Source of the DNA: Pseudomonadota bacterium
GTDB taxonomy: Bacteria > Pseudomonadota > Alphaproteobacteria > Acetobacterales > Acetobacteraceae
Assembly (NCBI GenBank): GCA_018240635.1
Contig: JAFEFJ010000011.1
Location: forward strand, 1-33,883
DNA length: 33,883 nucleotides
Direction of reading: 5' to 3'
The notes under the pieces were generated by a model that saw nothing but the letters and a program-made list of their open reading frames with translations, did no database searches and had not been told where the DNA came from. Shown one piece after another: positions 24,249-32,599 of the stretch (the stretch's first letter is position 1; each line of letters starts with the position of its first letter). Both the position numbers and the translations under genes were made by a program.

Positions 24249-25346
24249 CTAACGGGGGATGTCGTGCGCGCCCAGCACGGGCGCGCGCAGATCGGGCCGG
24301 GCGGGTTCGGCTGCGAAGGCGATGGGCGGGCCGATATGCAGCCGCCCGTCTGCGTCCGTCAGCACCATGCCGCGCGCATGCAGATGCGGATCGCGCAGCA
24401 TCTCCGGAAACGTCGCGACAGGGCCGTAGCAGATATCGCGGCCATCGAGCCAAGCCAGCCATTCCGTCAGCGTCTTTGTCGCGAACACGGATTCCAGGAA
24501 CGCCATCACCGGCGCCTGATGCGGACCTGGGCCTTGCAGGCAGAGCGGAATGAGGTCCGGGCGGTGCAGCGCATCGAGCAGCGTGCGCACGAATTTCTCC
24601 TCCTGCCCCGCCAGCGCCAGATGCCGTCCGTCGGCGGTGCGATAGAGCCGGTATAGCGCCGCACCGCCGGTGGTGCGCTCGTGCTTGGCAACCGGCTGTC
24701 GGTTCTCGGCGATGGCGGGGCCGAGCACGTTCAGGCAGCCGGCCACCATCGAATCGAGCATCGAGATGTCGATGCGGTCGCCAATGCCGGTGCTGGCACG
24801 GCGCAGCAACGCCATCAGCACGCCCGACAATCCCTGTAGGCCCGAAAGAAGATCCGCGACCGGCACGCCCGGCATGGCGGGCGCATCGTCATTGCCGAGC
24901 GTGACGCTGAGTACGCCGCTCATGCCTTCGGTCGCAAGGTCGTGCGCCGGCCGCGCGGCATAGGCGCCGTCCTGGCCGAAGGCGCTGATCGAGCAATAGA
25001 CGATTCCGGGATTGCGCGCGCGCAGCGTCTCGTAGTCGAATCCCAGACGCTGCATCACGCCGGGCCGGAAGCTCTCTACGAACACGTCCGCGGTGTCGCA
25101 CAGCGCGTGCAGCGCCGCGCGGTCCTGTTCGGTCTTCAAGTCCAGCACGACGCTCTTCTTGCCGCGGTTGAGGTTGCGGAAGAACACGGACGCATCGCCG
25201 TCGATGGGGCCGATGCGCCGTCCGTGCTCGCCGCCCGGCGGCTCGATCTTGATCACTTCCGCGCCGTGATCGGCCATCGCCAGCGTCAGGTACGGCCCCG
25301 GCAGGAAGGCCGTCAGATCGACGACGCGGATGCCTTCGAGCTTCAT
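24249..25346 (-). CDS. CaiB/BaiF family (class III) CoA-transferase
   Basis: This 365-residue family III CoA-transferase has the N-terminal stretch GIRVVDLTAFLPGPYLTLAM, ADHGAEVIKIEPPGGEHGR, the FRNLNRGKKSVVLDL segment and Asp136 in RPAHDLATEGMSG, which aligns with the catalytic Asp of the family (formyl-CoA transferase Asp169, by family knowledge). It moves CoA between acids through an aspartyl thioester. It is likely to activate the acid that the dehydrogenase and MaoC process. It starts 10 bases after the dehydrogenase stop, and the MaoC gene follows 14 bases later. Confidence 0.9.
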   Translation of the reverse strand: MKLEGIRVVDLTAFLPGPYLTLAMADHGAEVIKIEPPGGEHGRRIGPIDGDASVFFRNLNRGKKSVVLDLKTEQDRAALHALCDTADVFVESFRPGVMQRLGFDYETLRARNPGIVYCSISAFGQDGAYAARPAHDLATEGMSGVLSVTLGNDDAPAMPGVPVADLLSGLQGLSGVLMALLRRASTGIGDRIDISMLDSMVAGCLNVLGPAIAENRQPVAKHERTTGGAALYRLYRTADGRHLALAGQEEKFVRTLLDALHRPDLIPLCLQGPGPHQAPVMAFLESVFATKTLTEWLAWLDGRDICYGPVATFPEMLRDPHLHARGMVLTDADGRLHIGPPIAFAAEPARPDLRAPVLGAHDIPR

Positions 25347-25356
25347 CGCGCGTCCG

Positions 25357-26532
25357 TCACGCGACCGCGTTCCGCTTGATCCATTGCCGGGCGATGATGA
25401 TGCGCTGCATCTCGTTCGTGCCTTCGCCGATGCAGGTCAGCGGCGCGTCGCGGTACAGGCGCTCGATGTCGAATTCCCTAGAATAGCCGTAGCCGCCATG
25501 GATGCGCATCGATTCGATGCTGTTCTCCAGAGCGGCTTCGGAAGCGAAATACTTCGCCATGCCGGCTTGCAGATCGCACCGTTCGCCACGGTCGAAGGCC
25601 TCGGCGGCGTCCAGCGTCAGCAGCCGCGCGGCGCGGGCGCGCGTGACCATTTCGCCGATCTTGAGCTGGATCGCCTGATGCTCGGCGATCGGCTTGCCGA
25701 AGGTGCGGCGAAGCTGCGCGTAATTCGTCGCCAGCTCCAGCGCGCCTTCCGCGATGCCCACGCCGCGCGCGGCGACATTGATGCGGCCGAGTTCCAGCCC
25801 GCCGGTCGCCTGGTAGAAGCCCTGGCCCTCCACGCCGCCGATCAGGCGATCGGCGGGGATGCGATAGTCCTCGAACACCAGCTCGGCGGAATCAATCGAT
25901 TTATAACCGAGTTTTTCCAGCTTGCGGCCGACCCGGAAGCCCGGGCCGCTCGGCGCGATGAACAGGCTCATGCCCTTGTGCCGCGGCTCGGCGTGCGGAT
26001 CGGTCTTCACCAGCAGCGCGAAGACCGATCCGTGGATGCCGTTGGAGATCCAGGTCTTCGTGCCGTTGATGACATAATCGCCGCCGTCGCGCTTGGCGGT
26101 CATGCGGATGCCTTGCAGATCGGTGCCCGCGTCCGGCTCGGTCAGCGCCAGCCCGCCGCGCACCTCGCCGGTGGCGAGCTTCGGCAGCCATGCGCGCTTC
26201 TGCTCCGGCGTGCCGAACTTCTCGATGGCCAGCGCCAACATCAGGTGCGAATTGAAGATGCCGGTGATCGCCATCCACACGCTGGAGATGCGCATGACGA
26301 TCTTCGCGTAGGTGGTGGCAGGCAGGCCGAGCCCGCCGTATTCCGGCCCCACGGTCGCGCCGAACAGGCCGAACTCGGCCATCCGCGCCACCACCTCGTC
26401 CGGCCAGCGGTCGGCGTGGTCGTATTCCTTCACGATGGGGCGGATGTCCCTCTCCACCCAGCGGTCGATGGTGCCGAGAAGCAGTGCCTCCTCGTCCGGA
26501 TCGAGGCGGCGCTTTGCTGGGCTGTCGTTCAT
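25357..26532 (-). CDS. acyl-CoA dehydrogenase
   Basis: This 391-residue flavoenzyme of the acyl-CoA dehydrogenase family has RGGLALTEPDAGTDLQGIRM and NGTKTWISNG for the FAD/substrate region, TFGKPIAEHQAIQLKI, RIHGGYGYSREFDIERLYRD, and the catalytic Glu in IGEGTNEMQR near the C-terminus, as in the short/medium-chain group. ATG 26532 is chosen because family homology starts shortly after; the frame extends upstream with 14 unrelated residues. It is the first gene of the operon with the CoA-transferase and MaoC. It probably introduces a 2,3-double bond in a small acyl-CoA. Confidence 0.9.
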   Translation of the reverse strand: MNDSPAKRRLDPDEEALLLGTIDRWVERDIRPIVKEYDHADRWPDEVVARMAEFGLFGATVGPEYGGLGLPATTYAKIVMRISSVWMAITGIFNSHLMLALAIEKFGTPEQKRAWLPKLATGEVRGGLALTEPDAGTDLQGIRMTAKRDGGDYVINGTKTWISNGIHGSVFALLVKTDPHAEPRHKGMSLFIAPSGPGFRVGRKLEKLGYKSIDSAELVFEDYRIPADRLIGGVEGQGFYQATGGLELGRINVAARGVGIAEGALELATNYAQLRRTFGKPIAEHQAIQLKIGEMVTRARAARLLTLDAAEAFDRGERCDLQAGMAKYFASEAALENSIESMRIHGGYGYSREFDIERLYRDAPLTCIGEGTNEMQRIIIARQWIKRNAVA

Positions 26533-26561
26533 GGACGCTGCGCCTCCCGCGCATGGCCTTC

Positions 26562-26596
26562 CGCTCTCGGACACGGGAGACGAAGTCCCGAGAGCG
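26562..26596. promoter_or_regulatory. perfect 9-bp inverted repeat in the divergent acyl-CoA dehydrogenase / prpF promoter region
   Basis: CGCTCTCGG and CCGAGAGCG are perfect 9-base arms separated by 17 bases, with a second inner pair GGAC/GTCC. It lies 30 bases upstream of the dehydrogenase ATG and 132 bases before prpF. A GATAAT at 26685-26690 could be the prpF -10, but its -35 is poor. The arms could form an operator or an RNA hairpin in the dehydrogenase leader. Confidence 0.4.
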
Positions 26597-26727
26597 TGTC
26601 AACCGCCGGGCTGGGCCGCGCCGGTTGGCGGCGGCGCGCTTGGCGCGGTCCGGTGGAAGGCTGTTCGTCCGCGCCGCGGGCGCGGATAATCGGCGCCCGA
26701 CGCTGGCCACAGGCAGGAGATCCGACG

Positions 26728-27879
26728 ATGGTGCAAAGCCGGCTGCGCGCGACCTTCATGCGCGGCGGGACGTCCAAGGCGCTGATGCTGCACCGCGCGG
26801 ACCTTCCCGCGGATCGCGACGCCTGGGCGCCGATCTTCCTGGCCGCGATGGGCTCGCCCGATCCCAACGGGCGGCAGCTCGACGGGATGGGCGGCGGCAT
26901 CTCCTCGCTGTCGAAGGTGTGCGTGATCGGCCCGCCGAGCCGGAACGATGCCGATGTGGATTATACCTTCGCGCAGGTCTCGTCTTCGGCCGCGGTGGTC
27001 GATTACTCGGCCAACTGCGGCAACATGTCCTCCGCCATCGGCCCCTTCGCGGTGGACGAGGGCCTCGTGCCGCGCCCCGATGGCGCCGAGGCAGTGGTGC
27101 GCATCCACAACACCAACACCGGCAAGATCATCGTCGCGCGCTTTCCCGTGCAGGACGGCATGGCGGCGGTGGAAGGCGATCTTGCGCTCGACGGCGTGGC
27201 GGGCGCCGGCGCGCCGATCCGCATGGAGTTCCGCGATCCCGGCGGCGCGCGCACCGGGCGGCTGCTGCCCACGGGGAATGCGGCGGACACGCTGGAGATC
27301 GACGGGCTAGGGCAGGTGCGGGTCAGCATGGTGGATGCCGCCAATCCCTGCGTGTTCGCGGCTGCCTCCGCGCTGGGGCTGCGCGGGACGGAGCTGCCCG
27401 ATGAGCTGGAGCGGATGCACGACGTGCTGGCGCGGCTCGATGCGATCCGCTGCGCGGCCTCGGTGCGGATGGGCCTTGCGGCCGATATCGACGCCGCCGC
27501 GCGTATCCCCAGCGTGCCGAAGGTCGCGGTGTTGGCTCCGGCGGGCGAGGCGCCGACGCTGTCCGGGCGGACGCTGACGGCGGCGGATGCGGATATCCTG
27601 GTGCGGATGATCTCCGTGGGCCAACCGCACCGCGCGGTGCCGCTGACCGGCGCGCTCTGCCTCGCCGCCGCCTGCCGCGTGCCCGGCAGCGTGGCCGATG
27701 CGCTGCTGACGGACGCAGCGTGCAGCGGGTCCTTGCGCATCGGCCATCCCTCGGGCGTGGTGCTGGTGGATGCGGAAACCGCGACGGGGCCGGATGGCAC
27801 GGTGGTTCACCACGCGACGGTCTACCGCACCGCGCGGCGGCTGTTCTCCGGCGAGGTGTACTACCGCACGCCGCGCTAG
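26728..27879 (+). CDS. prpF: PrpF-family isomerase (methylaconitate/oxalomesaconate type)
   Basis: This 383-residue protein of the PrpF family (aconitate or methylaconitate isomerases, 4-oxalomesaconate tautomerase, diaminopimelate-epimerase fold) has the family start FMRGGTSKALMLHRADLP, GSPDPNGRQLDGMGGGISSL, SANCGNMSSAIGPFA and SMVDAANPCVFAAA. The Cys of ANCGNM and the Lys of TSKA are the conserved family residues. AGGAG lies upstream of ATG 26728; a long open frame upstream is not coding. No prpB/C/D is nearby, so it is not the propionate pathway; the divergent CoA operon suggests an unsaturated dicarboxylate substrate (inference). Confidence 0.9.
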   Translation: MVQSRLRATFMRGGTSKALMLHRADLPADRDAWAPIFLAAMGSPDPNGRQLDGMGGGISSLSKVCVIGPPSRNDADVDYTFAQVSSSAAVVDYSANCGNMSSAIGPFAVDEGLVPRPDGAEAVVRIHNTNTGKIIVARFPVQDGMAAVEGDLALDGVAGAGAPIRMEFRDPGGARTGRLLPTGNAADTLEIDGLGQVRVSMVDAANPCVFAAASALGLRGTELPDELERMHDVLARLDAIRCAASVRMGLAADIDAAARIPSVPKVAVLAPAGEAPTLSGRTLTAADADILVRMISVGQPHRAVPLTGALCLAAACRVPGSVADALLTDAACSGSLRIGHPSGVVLVDAETATGPDGTVVHHATVYRTARRLFSGEVYYRTPR

Positions 27880-28559
27880 GCGGGATCGGTCACCATGCGC
27901 CGGCCACGAGCCGTCATGCGTTCCAGCCGGCGCACCGCGATCGACAGCGGATAGGACATCGCGAAATACATCGCGCCGGTGATGAGGTAGACCTCCATCG
28001 GCATGTAGAACTCGCTGGTCACGTCGTTCGCCCGCAACATCAGCTCGGGTGCGGCGATCAGGGAGGCGACGGAGGTGTCCTTCAGCAGCGAGATGGCCGA
28101 GTTGGTCATCGGCGGGATCACCACGCGCAGCGCCTGCGGCAGGATCACGTAGCGCATGGTCTGCGCGCCGGTCATGCCGATGGACTGCGCCGCCTCGCGC
28201 TGGCCGCGGTCCACCGATGCGATTCCGGATCGGTAGGTTTCCGCCATGTAGGCCGCGTAGTGCAGGCCGAGCGCGAGAACTGCGGCGGCGAAGCCTGGGA
28301 TGATGATGCCGAAGGACGCGAGACCGAAATAGATCAGAAAAAGCTGCGTCAGCGTCGGCGTGCCGCGGATGAACTCGATATAGACGCGGCAGGACACCGA
28401 AAGCGCGCGGCGGCGCGACATCTCGCCGAAGGCGATCAGCAGGCCCGCGGAGGCGCCCAGCAGATAGGCGAAGAACGTCATGCGCAGCGTCTGGCCGGCC
28501 GCCACCAGAAGCTCCGGCATCCAGCCCCAGGCCAGCGCGAGGGTGGAGGGCGCGGTCAT
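27876..28559 (-). CDS. polar amino-acid ABC transporter permease 1 (HisM/GlnP type)
   Basis: This 227-residue permease has the EAA loop MTGAQTMRYVILPQALRVV and the family stretch FIRGTPTLTQLFLIYFGLA, typical of polar amino-acid uptake. It ends at TAG 27878-27876, sharing CTAG with the prpF stop on the other strand. It begins four bases inside the next permease gene (ATGA), so the two are translated together. Hydrophobic segments lie around 16-47, 85-105 and 184-205. Confidence 0.92.
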   Translation of the reverse strand: MTAPSTLALAWGWMPELLVAAGQTLRMTFFAYLLGASAGLLIAFGEMSRRRALSVSCRVYIEFIRGTPTLTQLFLIYFGLASFGIIIPGFAAAVLALGLHYAAYMAETYRSGIASVDRGQREAAQSIGMTGAQTMRYVILPQALRVVIPPMTNSAISLLKDTSVASLIAAPELMLRANDVTSEFYMPMEVYLITGAMYFAMSYPLSIAVRRLERMTARGRRMVTDPA

Positions 28560-29245
28560 GCGGCCCGCGCGGGACGGCCGCGCCGTTCCAGCCAGCGCAC
28601 CAGCAGCGACAGCGGCAGGCTCATCGCCATGTAGAACGCCGCGACCAGCAGGTAGATCTGCGTGCTGAGATAGGTTTCATCGACAAGCATGTGCGCCCGG
28701 AAGCTCAGCTCGGGCGCCGCCACGGCGGAGGCGAGCGAGGTGTCCTTCAGCAGCCCGATGGCGAAGTTGGCGATCGAGGGCAGCACGATGCGCGTCGCCT
28801 GCGGCAGAACGATCCAGCGGAACGCCATGCGCGGCGTCATCCCGATTGCGAGCGCCGCCTCGGTCTGGCCGCGGTGCACCGCCTGGATGCCCCCGCGGAA
28901 CACTTCCGACAGATACGCGCCGCCGTTCAGCCCGAATCCCACGATGGCTGCAGGGATCGGGCTCAGGCGGATGCCGATGGCCGCAAGCCCAAAATAGATG
29001 ATGAAAAGCTGCGTCAGCACGGGAACCGCGCGGAACACCTCCACATAGGCGTGCGCGAATCCCGCCAGCAGCCGCGACGATCCGGTGCGCAGCGCGGCGA
29101 CGAAGACGCCGAGCAGGATGGAGGCGACGAAGCCGCCGGCGGTGACGATCACCGTCATGATCGTGCCGGACCACAGCACTTCCAGGAAATAGGGCAGCAG
29201 GTGTACGGCCCGCGTCCATTCGCCGGGATGCACGGCGGGGTTCAT
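28556..29245 (-). CDS. polar amino-acid ABC transporter permease 2
   Basis: This 229-residue permease is paralogous to permease 1, with VFRAVPVLTQLFIIYFGLA and the EAA loop MTPRMAFRWIVLPQATRIV. It forms a heterodimer with permease 1. It starts 10 bases after the ATP-binding gene stop. Its product would carry amino acids or similar amines into the cytosol. Confidence 0.92.
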   Translation of the reverse strand: MNPAVHPGEWTRAVHLLPYFLEVLWSGTIMTVIVTAGGFVASILLGVFVAALRTGSSRLLAGFAHAYVEVFRAVPVLTQLFIIYFGLAAIGIRLSPIPAAIVGFGLNGGAYLSEVFRGGIQAVHRGQTEAALAIGMTPRMAFRWIVLPQATRIVLPSIANFAIGLLKDTSLASAVAAPELSFRAHMLVDETYLSTQIYLLVAAFYMAMSLPLSLLVRWLERRGRPARAA

Positions 29246-29255
29246 CGCTGGCCTG

Positions 29256-30080
29256 TCACTGCATCTGGCGCTTGCGCAGCACCGCGCTCAGGAAAGCCTG
29301 CGTGCGCGGGTGGCGGGGGGCAGCGAACAGGTCGTGCGGCGCGCCCTGTTCCACGATCTGACCATGATCCATAAAGATCACGCGGTCCGACACGTCCTCG
29401 GCGAACTGCATCTCGTGCGTGACGATCAGCATCGTCATGCCCTCGGCGGCGAGCTGTGCCATCACGTTCAGCACCTCACCCACCAGCTCGGGGTCAAGCG
29501 CCGATGTCGCCTCGTCGAACAGCATCAGCTTCGGGCGCATCGCGAGTGCGCGGGCGATGGCGACGCGCTGCTGCTGGCCGCCCGACAGCATCTCCGGATG
29601 GGCGTCGCGCTTGTCGCTGAGCCCTACCTTATCGAGCAGTGCGAGCGCACGGTCGCGCGCTTCCGCCTGCGGTTCCCTCAGCACCTTCTCGGGGCCGATG
29701 CAGACGTTCTGCAGAACGGTCAGGTGCGGGAACAGGTTGAAGCGCTGGAACACCATGCCGATCTCGGCGCGCTGGCGCGCGAGCGTGCGGTCGTCCACCG
29801 GCGCGAAGCCGGCTGCAGTCTGCTTCTGTCCAAGCAGATGGCCGGCGATGTAGATCTGCCCTTCGCTCGGCCGCTCGATATAGTTAACGCAACGCAGCAG
29901 CGTGGTCTTGCCCGATCCGCTCGGGCCGATGATCGACACCTTCTCGCCCGCGCGCACGTCCAAATCGATGCCGCGCAGGACGTGCAGGAGCCCGAAGCGC
30001 TTGTGGACTCCCGCCATCCTGACCAGCGGCGTTTCCGCGGGCATAACCGGCGCCGTCCCCGGCGCCGGCTGGTGCGTCAT
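29256..30080 (-). CDS. polar amino-acid ABC transporter ATP-binding protein
   Basis: This 274-residue ATPase has Walker [10 protein letters not shown] at 52-60, the signature LSGGQQQR, Walker [15 protein letters not shown] and H-loop [14 protein letters not shown], the last typical of GlnQ/HisP-type proteins. ATG 30080 is used; a GTG at 30086 is the alternative, and neither has a strong ribosome binding site. It lies 24 bases after the binding-protein gene. Confidence 0.93.
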   Translation of the reverse strand: MTHQPAPGTAPVMPAETPLVRMAGVHKRFGLLHVLRGIDLDVRAGEKVSIIGPSGSGKTTLLRCVNYIERPSEGQIYIAGHLLGQKQTAAGFAPVDDRTLARQRAEIGMVFQRFNLFPHLTVLQNVCIGPEKVLREPQAEARDRALALLDKVGLSDKRDAHPEMLSGGQQQRVAIARALAMRPKLMLFDEATSALDPELVGEVLNVMAQLAAEGMTMLIVTHEMQFAEDVSDRVIFMDHGQIVEQGAPHDLFAAPRHPRTQAFLSAVLRKRQMQ

Positions 30081-30104
30081 GCTCACGGCCCGCGCGGCGG
30101 CGTG

Positions 30105-31073
30105 TCAGGAGAACAGCGCGGAGAAGTCCTTGGGCGTGTGCGCGGCCGGACCCAGGATGTTGCCCTGCGCGTCACGGTCCACGCCGATGCGCGGATCGGT
30201 AGCGGTGGGCACGAGGTAGTCCGGGCTCTTCATGCCGTTGCGCGCCAGGATCTCGCCGATCTGCTTGGTCTTCCACAGCCACTTCACGCCGGCGTTCATC
30301 GCATCGAACAGGTCCGGGTTCTGCAGGTTCATGCCGAGCACGGCGCGGCCCTTGCCGGAAAGGTTCGGATAGTCGGAGTTCGGCTGGACCGGCACCAACT
30401 TGAGGTCAAGGTCGGGATTCTGCAGCAGCATGTATTCGACGTTCATGCTGTCCAGCACGCCAAAATCGATGCGCCCGGCCAGAATGTCGCGCACGCAGCC
30501 ATCGACGTTGTCGTACAGCTTGACCTCGCCGATGTTCGGGATCTTCTTGATGTCCGGCACGTAGCTGTAGCCCTGACCCGTGCCGACCGAGTGGCCGCCC
30601 ATCGCGTTGATCGGCATCGACCCGCTGAACGGCTTGTCCTTCTTCATCGTGATGTAGTTGCCGCCGTAATAGATCGCGTCGGTCAGCAGCATGGCGTTGG
30701 AACGCGCGACGCTCCAGCCCATATCGCCGCACATCACGTCAGCACGGCCGGACTTGATCGATTCGATGGTGGCGGACCACGCCATGATCGACGGCTTCGC
30801 CTTCAGCCCCATCTTCTCGGCGATGGCGACGATCATCTCGGCGTCGCTGCCGATGATCTTGCCGTCCTTCAGGCCGGTGACGGGCATCGTGCCGGTCATC
30901 GCGATGGTGACGTAGCCGTCCTCGACCGTCCTGAACTTCGGCGTATCGGCGAGCGCGCGGCGCGCGATCGACGGCGCGGCGAGCGCCGCCGCTCCGAGCG
31001 CCGCGGTGCGCAGCAGCGTCCTGCGCGACGCGTTCGCGATGATGCCCGACGGTTTTGCGTCTTCGCGGCCCAT
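30105..31073 (-). CDS. polar amino-acid ABC transporter substrate-binding protein with Tat leader
   Basis: This 322-residue binding protein starts at ATG 31073 (GGAGAGG lies eight bases upstream), preferred over the longer frame. The leader has a twin-arginine motif, SRRTLLRTAALGAAALAAPS, followed by Ala-rich cleavage sequence. The mature part carries family III features: VTIAMTGTMPVTGLKDGKII, then DAEMIVAIAEKMGLK and IKSGRADVMCGDMGWSVARS. It is the first gene of the transporter operon, and the divergent regulator promoter lies upstream. Ligand not readable; the neighbours suggest an amino acid or amine. Confidence 0.9.
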   Translation of the reverse strand: MGREDAKPSGIIANASRRTLLRTAALGAAALAAPSIARRALADTPKFRTVEDGYVTIAMTGTMPVTGLKDGKIIGSDAEMIVAIAEKMGLKAKPSIMAWSATIESIKSGRADVMCGDMGWSVARSNAMLLTDAIYYGGNYITMKKDKPFSGSMPINAMGGHSVGTGQGYSYVPDIKKIPNIGEVKLYDNVDGCVRDILAGRIDFGVLDSMNVEYMLLQNPDLDLKLVPVQPNSDYPNLSGKGRAVLGMNLQNPDLFDAMNAGVKWLWKTKQIGEILARNGMKSPDYLVPTATDPRIGVDRDAQGNILGPAAHTPKDFSALFS

Positions 31074-31105
31074 GTTCGCCTCTCCGTTGCCAGCCATGAC
31101 GGTTC

Positions 31106-31136
31106 AGCATAATGCACAGTTGCACAAAATCTGCAA
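31106..31136 (-). promoter_or_regulatory. candidate promoter of the transporter operon overlapped by an inverted repeat
   Basis: On the minus strand TTGCAG (31136-31131) and TATGCT (31111-31106) are separated by 19 bases. The inverted repeat TTGCA-N7-TGCAA at 31120-31136 overlaps the -35, a sensible place for an operator of the divergently encoded XRE-cupin regulator. Confidence 0.4.
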
Positions 31137-31145
31137 TATATTGAA
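31137..31145 (+). repeat. TATATTGAA copy 1
   Basis: The 9-base TATATTGAA occurs here and again at 31235-31243, 98 bases apart, in the only AT-rich part of the divergent region. It may be a second regulator-binding element or -10-like sequence. Confidence 0.35.
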
Positions 31146-31234
31146 TCGGCACTCCAGCGAGAATTTGGGGTCATGGCAGGGAGTTTTGGCTTAGCCAATC
31201 GTCGGGCATGGCCTTGCCGAGGCAGGATCGTCAG

Positions 31235-31243
31235 TATATTGAA
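31235..31243 (+). repeat. TATATTGAA copy 2, possible -10 of the regulator gene
   Basis: This is the second TATATTGAA, 26 bases before the regulator ATG. TATATT could serve as a -10, with a poor TTGCCG 15 bases upstream. Confidence 0.35.
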
Positions 31244-31268
31244 AGTTTTCACGGCAAGGAACTCCGGC

Positions 31269-31895
31269 ATGGACGTCGCGTCCGCACCCATCGAGACGCC
31301 GCCGCGGCAGGCCTCGGGCAAGCTCGGCGAACGGCTGCGCGCGCTCCGGCAGGCGCGCGGGCTGACGATCGTGGAGCTGGGCGCGCGGGCGAAGGTTTCA
31401 TCCGGCCTGATCAGCCAGATCGAGCGCGGCAACTCCAACCCGTCGGTGAAGACGCTGCAGCGCCTGCGCGCCGCTCTCGGCGTGAATCTCTGGGAGCTGC
31501 TGAGCGACCGCCCCGCCGGCGCCGCGCCGGCCGAGAGCGGCGCGTCCGCGTTGCCCGACTATGTGCGCCGCGCCGCCGACCGCCCGCGCATCGTCGTCGG
31601 TTCCTCGCGCCTGGTGAAGGACCTGCTGTCCCCACGCAACGACCGCAACCTGCGCTTCATGCTCATCACCCTGCCGGCCGGCAGCGAGAGCGAGGACGTA
31701 ATCATGGGCCAGGGCGAGAAGGGCGGCTTGGTGATGAAGGGCCAGGTGCGCCTGACGGTCGATGACGGCGAGGCCGACCTGGCCGAAGGCGACAGTTTCC
31801 AGTTCCCCAGCAGCATCCCCCACAAGCTGTCCAACCCGCACGACGATCCGGCCGAGGTGCTGTGGATCATGTCGGTCGTGGACAGCCATATCTGA
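31269..31895 (+). CDS. XRE-family regulator with C-terminal cupin domain (PuuR-like)
   Basis: This 208-residue protein has an XRE helix-turn-helix at about 17-75 (KLGERLRALRQARGLTIVE, then VSSGLISQIERGNSNPSVKT) and a cupin domain after residue 120 (ESEDVIMGQGEKGGLVMKGQ, EADLAEGDSFQFPSSIPHKL). This arrangement is that of PuuR and related ligand-sensing repressors. ATG 31269 after AAGGA is used; ATG 31173 would add 32 residues that do not look like the family. It probably senses the substrate of the divergent transporter and the adjacent oxidase. The HAD gene follows after 10 bases. Confidence 0.9.
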   Translation: MDVASAPIETPPRQASGKLGERLRALRQARGLTIVELGARAKVSSGLISQIERGNSNPSVKTLQRLRAALGVNLWELLSDRPAGAAPAESGASALPDYVRRAADRPRIVVGSSRLVKDLLSPRNDRNLRFMLITLPAGSESEDVIMGQGEKGGLVMKGQVRLTVDDGEADLAEGDSFQFPSSIPHKLSNPHDDPAEVLWIMSVVDSHI

Positions 31896-31905
31896 AGGAC
31901 AGGCC

Positions 31906-32580
31906 ATGCCGGTTCAGTTCCGTCCCAAGTTCATCACCTTCGACTGCTACGGCACGCTGACCCGCTTCCGCATGAGCGAGATGGCGCGCACGATCTTCGC
32001 CGATCGCCTGACGCCCGAGCAGATGGACGGCTTCGTCCGCGACTTCGCCGCCTACCGGCTGGACGAGGTGCTGGGCCCCTGGCAGCCCTATGCCGACGTG
32101 ATCGCGAACGCCGTAGAGCGCACCTGCCGCAAGCACGGCATCGCGTTCACCGAGTCCGAGGCGCGCAGCTTCTACGACGCCGTTCCCACCTGGGGGCCGC
32201 ACCCGGACGTGGCGCCCGCGTTGTCCTTGGTCGCGAAGCACTTCCCGCTGGTCGGGCTGTCCAACGCGGCGGATGCGCAGATCATGACCAACGTCGCGCA
32301 ATACGGCGCGCCCTTCCATGCGGTGTTCACCGCCGAGCAGGCTCAGTCCTACAAGCCGCGGATGCGCGGCTTCGAATACATGATGGACAAGCTCGGCGCG
32401 CGGCCCGAGGACCTGCTGCACGTCTCGTCCTCGTTCCGCTATGACCTGTTCACCGCGCACGACCTTGGCATCGCGGCGAAGGCCTGGGTGAACCGCGGGC
32501 ACGAGCCGGTGGCGAACGGGTTCTACGGCTTCACCGAAATCCCCGACCTGAGCGGCCTGCCCGGGCTGCTCGGCCTGTAG
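31906..32580 (+). CDS. HAD-superfamily hydrolase, haloacid-dehalogenase-type-II-like
   Basis: This 224-residue protein has nucleophile Asp13 in TFDCYGTLTRF, motif II Ser in VGLSNAAD, motif III Lys in SYKPRMRGFEYM and motif IV Asp in SSSFRYDLFTAHDLG, close to type II haloacid dehalogenase. The Asn of the dehalogenase SSNGWD block is not present, so a dehalogenase function is doubtful; a phosphatase or other HAD role is as likely. It is in an operon with the regulator and the oxidase. Confidence 0.82.
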   Translation: MPVQFRPKFITFDCYGTLTRFRMSEMARTIFADRLTPEQMDGFVRDFAAYRLDEVLGPWQPYADVIANAVERTCRKHGIAFTESEARSFYDAVPTWGPHPDVAPALSLVAKHFPLVGLSNAADAQIMTNVAQYGAPFHAVFTAEQAQSYKPRMRGFEYMMDKLGARPEDLLHVSSSFRYDLFTAHDLGIAAKAWVNRGHEPVANGFYGFTEIPDLSGLPGLLGL

Positions 32581-32599
32581 TCCTTCCCGCCGGTTGCCG

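Noticed and set aside
25330-26727. Upstream extension of the prpF frame (849 codons in total)
   Set aside because: The extension is antisense to the acyl-CoA dehydrogenase; PrpF homology and the ribosome binding site start at 26728.
31906-32580. Confident haloacid dehalogenase call
   Set aside because: The Asn of the SSNGWD block is missing, so only a HAD hydrolase is supported.
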